Shown: one piece after another, positions 59,060-64,000 of the stretch | Position numbering within the stretch: position 1 is the first letter of the stretch | How the letters are laid out: every line of letters starts with the position of its first letter | DNA from: Dactylis glomerata | Taxonomy: Eukaryota; Streptophyta; Magnoliopsida; Poales; Poaceae | Reading direction: 5' to 3' | Assembly (NCBI GenBank): GCA_007115705.1 | Contig: QXEO01002092.1 | Location: forward strand, 186,001 to 250,000 | DNA length: 64,000 bases | The notes under the pieces: model-generated | Told to the model about the DNA's origin: nothing | What the model saw: only the letters and a program-made list of their open reading frames with translations | The model's database searches: none | Position numbers and translations under genes: made by a program

Positions 59060-60680
59060 TGATACGTCTCAAACGTATCTATAATTTTTGATGCTCCATG
59101 CTTTGTTTTACACCATTTGCCTATTGTTTCGTTACACTTAGTGGCATTTTTATACGCTTTCCGGAACTAACCTATTAACGAAGTGCCACAGTGCCAGTTC
59201 CCTGTTTTCTGCTGTTTTTGTGTTTTAGAAGTGATACACAGGAAATATTCTCGGAATTGGACGAAACAAGTTCCAGAAGTCATATTTCATCGGGGAGCTT
59301 CCAAACATCCAAAGGAGAGTAGGAGACGGAGGACCAGGGGCCCACACACAGGGGTGGCGCGGCCTACCCCTGGCCCGCGCCACCTATGTGTGAGGCCACC
59401 TGGGACCTCCTCTGACATCGCCCCTTCGCCTATATATACCCCCTGACGAGAAAAACCTAAGGGCCCGATCAGTTTTCCAGAATACATCGCGATCCGCCGC
59501 CGCCGTCGACCCGAAGATCGGGAGGGTCCAGAAGCTCTTCCCGGCACCTTGCCGGAGAGGGGAATCGCCACCGGAGGTCTCCTTCATCGCCATGATTGCC
59601 TCCGGAGCGATGAGTGAGTAGTCTACCTTGGACTATGGGTCCATAGCAGTAGCTAGATGGTTGTCTTCTCCACCATGTGCTTCATGTTTAGATCTCATGA
59701 GCTGCCCTACATGATTGAGATCACTGTTATGTAATTCTATGATGTTGGTTTGTTGGGATCCGATGAATATTGGTGTTTATGATTAAGTTGCTGTACTGAA
59801 TTTTATCTTATGTTATCTCTATGATGTTTATGATCTTGCATGCTCTCCGTTGTTAGTAGCTATCTTGGCCGAGTAGTTGCTAGTGACTCCAAGAGGGGGT
59901 ATTTATGCTCGATAGTGGGTTCATGCCTCTATTTCACCTGGGGGAGTGACAGAAACCTCTAAGGTGGTAGATGTGCTGTTGCTACTAGGGAGAAAACAAC
60001 ATTCATATGCTCGAGGGCATATGCTTTGTTTACATTACACACTTTGCTTAATGCAATTATCTGTTGTTCGCAACTTAATACTTCTAGGGTGTTCGGATGA
60101 TATCCCCGGGGGTGGATTATTAGTCATAGATGCAGTTGGATGGCGGTCTATGTATTTTGTTGTAATGCCCAGAGTGAATCTCATAGTGATCTTCTTGACA
60201 TATCACGTTAGCTCTATTCTATCAATTGCCCAACTGTAATTTGTTTACCCAGCATGTTATTTATCTATGGAGAGACACCACTAGTGAACTGTGGACCCCG
60301 GTCCTATTTACATCATATTGCAATCACCTGTTTACTATTCCCGCACTGTTTACTTTACTAGCATACTCTACTGTTTTCCACTCGATACGCTCATAACCTT
60401 TGTTTCAAGCAAACCGGTGAGATTGACAACCTCATCGCAAGTTGGGAACAAAGTATTTGTTTGTGTGTGTGCAGGTTCCACAAACACCTTCAGTCGTCAC
60501 CGTCTCCCTTCTCCTGAACGATAAACCTTGGTTTCTTAACTGAGGGAAAACTAGCCGCTACACTCATCATACCTTCCTCTTGGGGTTCCCAACGGGCTGG
60601 TCAAGCACCACGCACAAGGACGTCTGCTTCCACATTAACTCGCCATCAACACTTTTCTGGCGCCATCATCACCGGTAGCA
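59060..60680 (+). repeat. 3' LTR of element H
   Basis: A 1,621-bp repeat of 52251-53871, with hairpin (59341-59394), TATA box near 59428 and primer-site relic (60652-60668). It is followed by GATTG. Confidence 0.92.
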
Positions 60681-60705
60681 GATTGCCTTCGGCTTTGGAG
60701 TTATA

Positions 60706-61206
60706 ATGTCTTCATCCGGTTCATCTAAAGAGAACCCTCTTGCGGATTCCATCAATCCGTATATGAGGGAGCTGAAGATGCATCTAAAGGAGTTGTCACT
60801 CAAGGATGGGGAGTTGCAGATTAAAGACGTCCAAGGACCCAAGGGAGAAGGGAGTCTCGAAGCAAGGATGGAAGCACTAGAACAGGAAGTTTTCAAATAC
60901 AAGAAGATGGCGGAATGCGAGGTGGACATTATCTATAGGATTAATCAAGATCTTGTTGCCAGGTACAAGAAGGAGACTACAAAGCTTTGGAAGGATGTCC
61001 TCTCACTCCAGGAGATGACTAGCCAATTACAAGCACAACTCTGCAACGTGCAGAACCAAAATTGTGAGTATGAAGCTAGATTTCAACAAATGAGTGCTGC
61101 TGCAAGTTTCAGGATTTTGAAGACCAAGACATCCTTCCTTGATGGAGGACCTCTGCCTTGGAAGTATGACAGCGATGAGGATTCGCCGTCACCGCCAAAG
61201 GAGTAA
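60706..61206 (+). CDS. Element C ORF3: small coiled-coil protein encoded after pol
   Basis: An intact 166-residue ORF in the sense orientation of C, about 160 bp after the end of pol once H is removed. It starts MSSSGSSKENPLADSINPYM. Residues about 45-130 are charged and heptad-like (EARMEALEQEVFKYKKMAE, then SLQEMTSQLQAQLCNVQNQN), suggesting a coiled coil. The end is PLPWKYDSDEDSPSPPKE. There is no signal peptide or membrane segment, so it is not an envelope protein although it sits where Athila elements can carry an env-like ORF. I recall similar ORFs after pol in cereal Athila-like elements; function is unknown. Its frame is intact while gag-pol of the same copy has at least five lesions, but it is also short. 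Confidence 0.7.
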   Translation: MSSSGSSKENPLADSINPYMRELKMHLKELSLKDGELQIKDVQGPKGEGSLEARMEALEQEVFKYKKMAECEVDIIYRINQDLVARYKKETTKLWKDVLSLQEMTSQLQAQLCNVQNQNCEYEARFQQMSAAASFRILKTKTSFLDGGPLPWKYDSDEDSPSPPKE

Positions 61207-62901
61207 TTCGTCATCGGTATAGGCATCCCCTTGGCTCGTCTAAGCTTGGGGGAGTGCCGCGGTATCACATCATTACCTTATGCTCATTTACTTTTCACGT
61301 AGTGTCATATCATGAATAAAGAAGTTATCTTATAGAATAGTTTGCAGTTTGGAAGTATCCTCCTTAGTTGGTTATCTATGTATCCCTTGGTGTGAGTTGC
61401 GGTAATAAAATATTAATGAGAAGTTTTATCATTTACTTTTCGCACACTTTATGTCAGCCTGCAATCTCTCTTATATTATTAGTCTTGTTGATTGGTATTG
61501 GTATCACATTGGGAGCATGAGTAGATTTAGTTGCTTTTGGCAAACCTAGCTTGGTCAGTAGCAACTTTACCTTGAGGTTTGAGTAGAAAAGAATAAAAAA
61601 GTTCTTGCAGTTACATCACTTCAGTTTTCCCTTACAATTGGCTTTTAAGCATTGTTATTCTTAAAGTTAAAATTGTTGTACCTTTAAGAGAGTTTGCATG
61701 ATTATTCTTATTATATGTGTGTTTGTTTGTTTCATGCAACTCTTATGTTTGCTACCCAGCTTTGGTAGCCAAAAACCTATACTGAGAGAAATTACTTCTC
61801 GTGCATCCAACTCCCAAAAGCCAAGTCACTTCCAAAGAGTCCACTATAAATTCCTATGCATGGTATTTCAAGCCATTCCAAGTAAATTTTCATGTGCTAC
61901 CTTTCAAAAACCTTCAAACACTTCTCATTTTGTGTCATTGTTTTTAGCTCATGAGGACGTAGTGGATGGGTTTGTTATCTTCCATACTAAATTGAGTACC
62001 CTTCGACTAGGCAGCTTCATCTGCTCTTCATTAATTTTGCAAGGGAGCTGGTCAGACCATTATAATCTCAAAAAAGAAAAAGAAAAAGGCACTCCTCCAA
62101 TGGAATGTGAAAGTTGGTCGGCACCCGATGGAATCGGTTAGCCATGGTTTGAGAAAGGAAAAGGTGGGGAGGAGTGCAAAGCTATAAAAGAGCACTAAAG
62201 TGCCAATTAATCAAACATTTCAGAACCGCTCTCACTTGTTTAGTATGGAAGATATCAAGAACTCTGTTGCTAGTCGTTGACAAAAGCAACCACCTCTCAA
62301 AATACTTTTTACCTCTGTTTTACAAATGAAAAGCTCTAGCACATGTTTAATCCCTGCTTCCCTCTGCGAAGGGCCTATCTTTTACTTTTATGTTGAGTCA
62401 ACCTATTTCCCTCTACCTTAAGCAAGCATTTGATTTGTTATGTTTCATTCATCCATATGTTGATCCGTTTAATCATGTTTATTATCTTTCTTGTTTTGTA
62501 TAATGCTTTTATCTGAAGGAATATATCTTTGAAAGTTTTCTATGAATGCAAAAGTTTACTTTGTTGAGCATATAGTCTTTGCTATATTAGCTCTGTTCTA
62601 AAAAGCTCCGTTTAAAAGAGAGAATAGTCTGTTCTCCATTCTTTGACCAAGAACTAAGGTTTGCCATTGCCAATTATAGTTTACCTTGTGCATCTTTACA
62701 TGTGATTCCCTTTTACCTATTGCAAGTCTATAACTTATAAAGGGAAGTTGCTGTCTATTATAATTTGTGCCTTGGTGAATGTGATGCTTCTTGTCCGTAT
62801 TTTGATTATCGACACTTCACTCCATAAACCTGTGGTCATGTTTACCGAGTTTAGTTTTTGCTTGGGGGCAAGCGAGGTCTAAGCTTGGGGGGGGGGGGGG
62901 T
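61207..62901 (+). other. Element C 3' non-coding region and poly-G polypurine tract
   Basis: No gene is supported. From about 61796 to 62400 it is related to the 3' regions of F and G. A box TCTAAGCTTGGGGGAG lies near 61238, and the terminal one, TCTAAGCTT followed by 14 G (62887-62900), abuts the 3' LTR. The long G-run replaces the GGGGATGC of the other elements. Confidence 0.8.
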
Positions 62902-64000
62902 TGATACGTCCAATTTGCATCACTATTTTGTATAATAATTTACTATTATTCATTGATATATTTCATATTTAGATACGATACTTATGTTATTTCCTTTGTT
63001 TTCACATGTTTGATGATCATCGGAGGAGTTGCTGTCGGAGTCAGGATTCTGCTGGAAAAAGGACCATCAAGAGACCATATTTTGAAGATCAGGAAAATTC
63101 CGGAAAAATACCCAGAAATTATATTTTCTCAGAAGACTCAGGAAGCCAGAAGGGGGAGTCGAGAGGAGCCAGGGGGGCTCCACACGCCAGGGCGGCGCGG
63201 GCCCACCCCTGGCCGCGCCAGCCCTGTGTGAGGCCACCCTGGCCCATGTCTGGTCTCGCCCCTCTGTGTACATTATCATCCCCGAAAACCTAAGTCAGGG
63301 GGAGGCTTAGAATTAGACACTGCCGCCTCTGCGGGGCAAAAAACACCAGAGAGAGAAAAGCTCTCCGGTAGGCAGAAATTTACCGGGGAAATTCCTTCCC
63401 GGAGAGGGGAGATCATCGCCATCATCATCACCATCACACCGGACATCATCGGGATCATCATCATCATCATCTCCATCACCAGAACCTTCATCTCCACCAT
63501 CACCACACCATCCCGCTATAACATCTTGAGTTGGATCTTGTTATATTCATAGGGGAAACTTTCCCGATGTTGATTACTCTTGTAGTTGATGCTATTGAGT
63601 GGAACCATTGAGTTAAGGTTTATATTCAGATTGTTATTTACCATTATTTCACCTTTGATCATGATCCATATGATGTCTTGTGAGTAGTTCGTTTAGTTCT
63701 TGAGGACATGGGAGAAGTCAAGATGTTAGTAGTGAATTATTGTTGAGAAATATTTAATAGTTTGATATTGTTGTGGTGCTATTTCACTAGTGGTTTCATG
63801 TGAACGTCGACTACATGATACTTCACCATTTATGGGCCTAGTGAGATGCATTGTGTATTTGGCTACCAATTGTGGGGTTGCTGGAGTGACAGAAACCTAA
63901 ACCTCCGTTGGGAAACCATTGCACCAGGGAGCGTAGGATCTTAGAGTTTAAGGCTGTAGTTAAATTTATCTTAATTACTTTATTGTATTTGCGGATGCTT
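62902..64000 (+). repeat. 3' LTR of element C, cut by the window end
   Basis: The first 1,099 of about 1,509 bp. It matches 45587 onward with a few per cent difference. The GC hairpin is at about 63180-63232, and here its outer stem (CCACACG with CTGTGTGAGG) pairs better than in the 5' LTR, where the right arm has mutated. Confidence 0.9.

Larger units (their letters stand above)
52251..60680 (+). mobile_element. Element H: young Athila-like element with intact gag-protease ORF and no polymerase
   Basis: An 8,430-bp insertion with a perfect duplication GATTG (52246-52250 and 60681-60685). Both LTRs are 1,621 bp, and I count only about five differences between them, so it is recent. It has a perfect tRNA-Asp primer site, a 687-residue Gag-protease ORF and a 2.9-kb non-coding 3' region. 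RT, RNase H and integrase are absent, with no sign of a pol remnant, so it must use enzymes supplied by another element. Confidence 0.92.
45587..64000 (+). mobile_element. Element C: Athila-like Gypsy element with gag-pol and an extra ORF, interrupted by H, runs off the window
   Basis: C has a 5' LTR (45587-47095), a tRNA-Asp type primer site, gag, protease, RT, RNase H and integrase in Gypsy order, a separate ORF after pol, a long 3' non-coding region and a 3' LTR starting at 62902 that is cut by the window end. The left target site is ATGAG (45582-45586); the right copy is outside. It is the only element here with a polymerase, but the reading frames are broken. H interrupts it at 52250. 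C inserted into the gag of element D. Confidence 0.9.

Noticed and set aside
60706..61206. ORF3 as an envelope protein
   Set aside because: Its place after pol suggested env, but the protein is a soluble-looking coiled coil without signal or membrane segments.

Overview
The window is grass nuclear DNA, most likely from a Pooideae (cool-season cereal or forage) genome. It contains no host gene that looks functional. It is a nest of plant transposons: a decayed Copia element of the BARE/Angela/WIS type, a large-LTR non-autonomous Gypsy-like element, several Athila-like Gypsy elements with tRNA-Asp primer sites, and a Mutator-like transposon (MULE) carrying fragments of two plant genes. No rRNA, CRISPR, operon or other bacterial feature is seen.

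Layout. Positions 1-3582 are the ruined gag-pol region of a Copia element. Its 3' LTR (3583-4108, continuing 12129-13501) is split by a young minus-strand element with 3.78-kb LTRs and only 450 bp between them (4109-12123, target duplication GTAAT). From 13538 onward lies a minus-strand Athila-like element, D. Its 3' LTR is 13538-14970; its 5' end is outside the window. D was hit three times: by element E (15263-22281, minus, duplication TCCCT), by a MULE (25180-43919, 9-bp duplication ATAGTACTA), and by element C (45587 to beyond 64000, plus). The MULE holds an F-box/DUF295 pseudogene and a B3-domain pseudogene, and was itself hit by F (29615-43379, plus), which was hit by G (34188-41246, plus, duplication ACAAC). 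C was hit by H (52251-60680, plus, duplication GATTG). The deepest nesting is D > MULE > F > G.

How the genes relate. Only C carries a full gag-protease-RT-RNase H-integrase region, and it is broken by frameshifts, stop codons and altered catalytic residues. C also has a separate small intact ORF downstream of pol. H is the youngest Athila-like copy and has an intact gag-protease ORF but no polymerase. G has a shortened gag-protease ORF whose protease lacks its catalytic motif. D, E and F carry a different ORF, with zinc-knuckle remnants in D and E and a conserved C-terminal block in all three. All these elements share related 3' non-coding regions, polypurine-like boxes, tRNA-Asp primer sites and a GC-rich hairpin upstream of the LTR TATA box, so they look like one mosaic family of autonomous and dependent elements.

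Coordinates of insertions rest on target duplications read directly from the sequence. Divergence figures are by-eye counts, not alignments, and family names come from memory of grass repeats.
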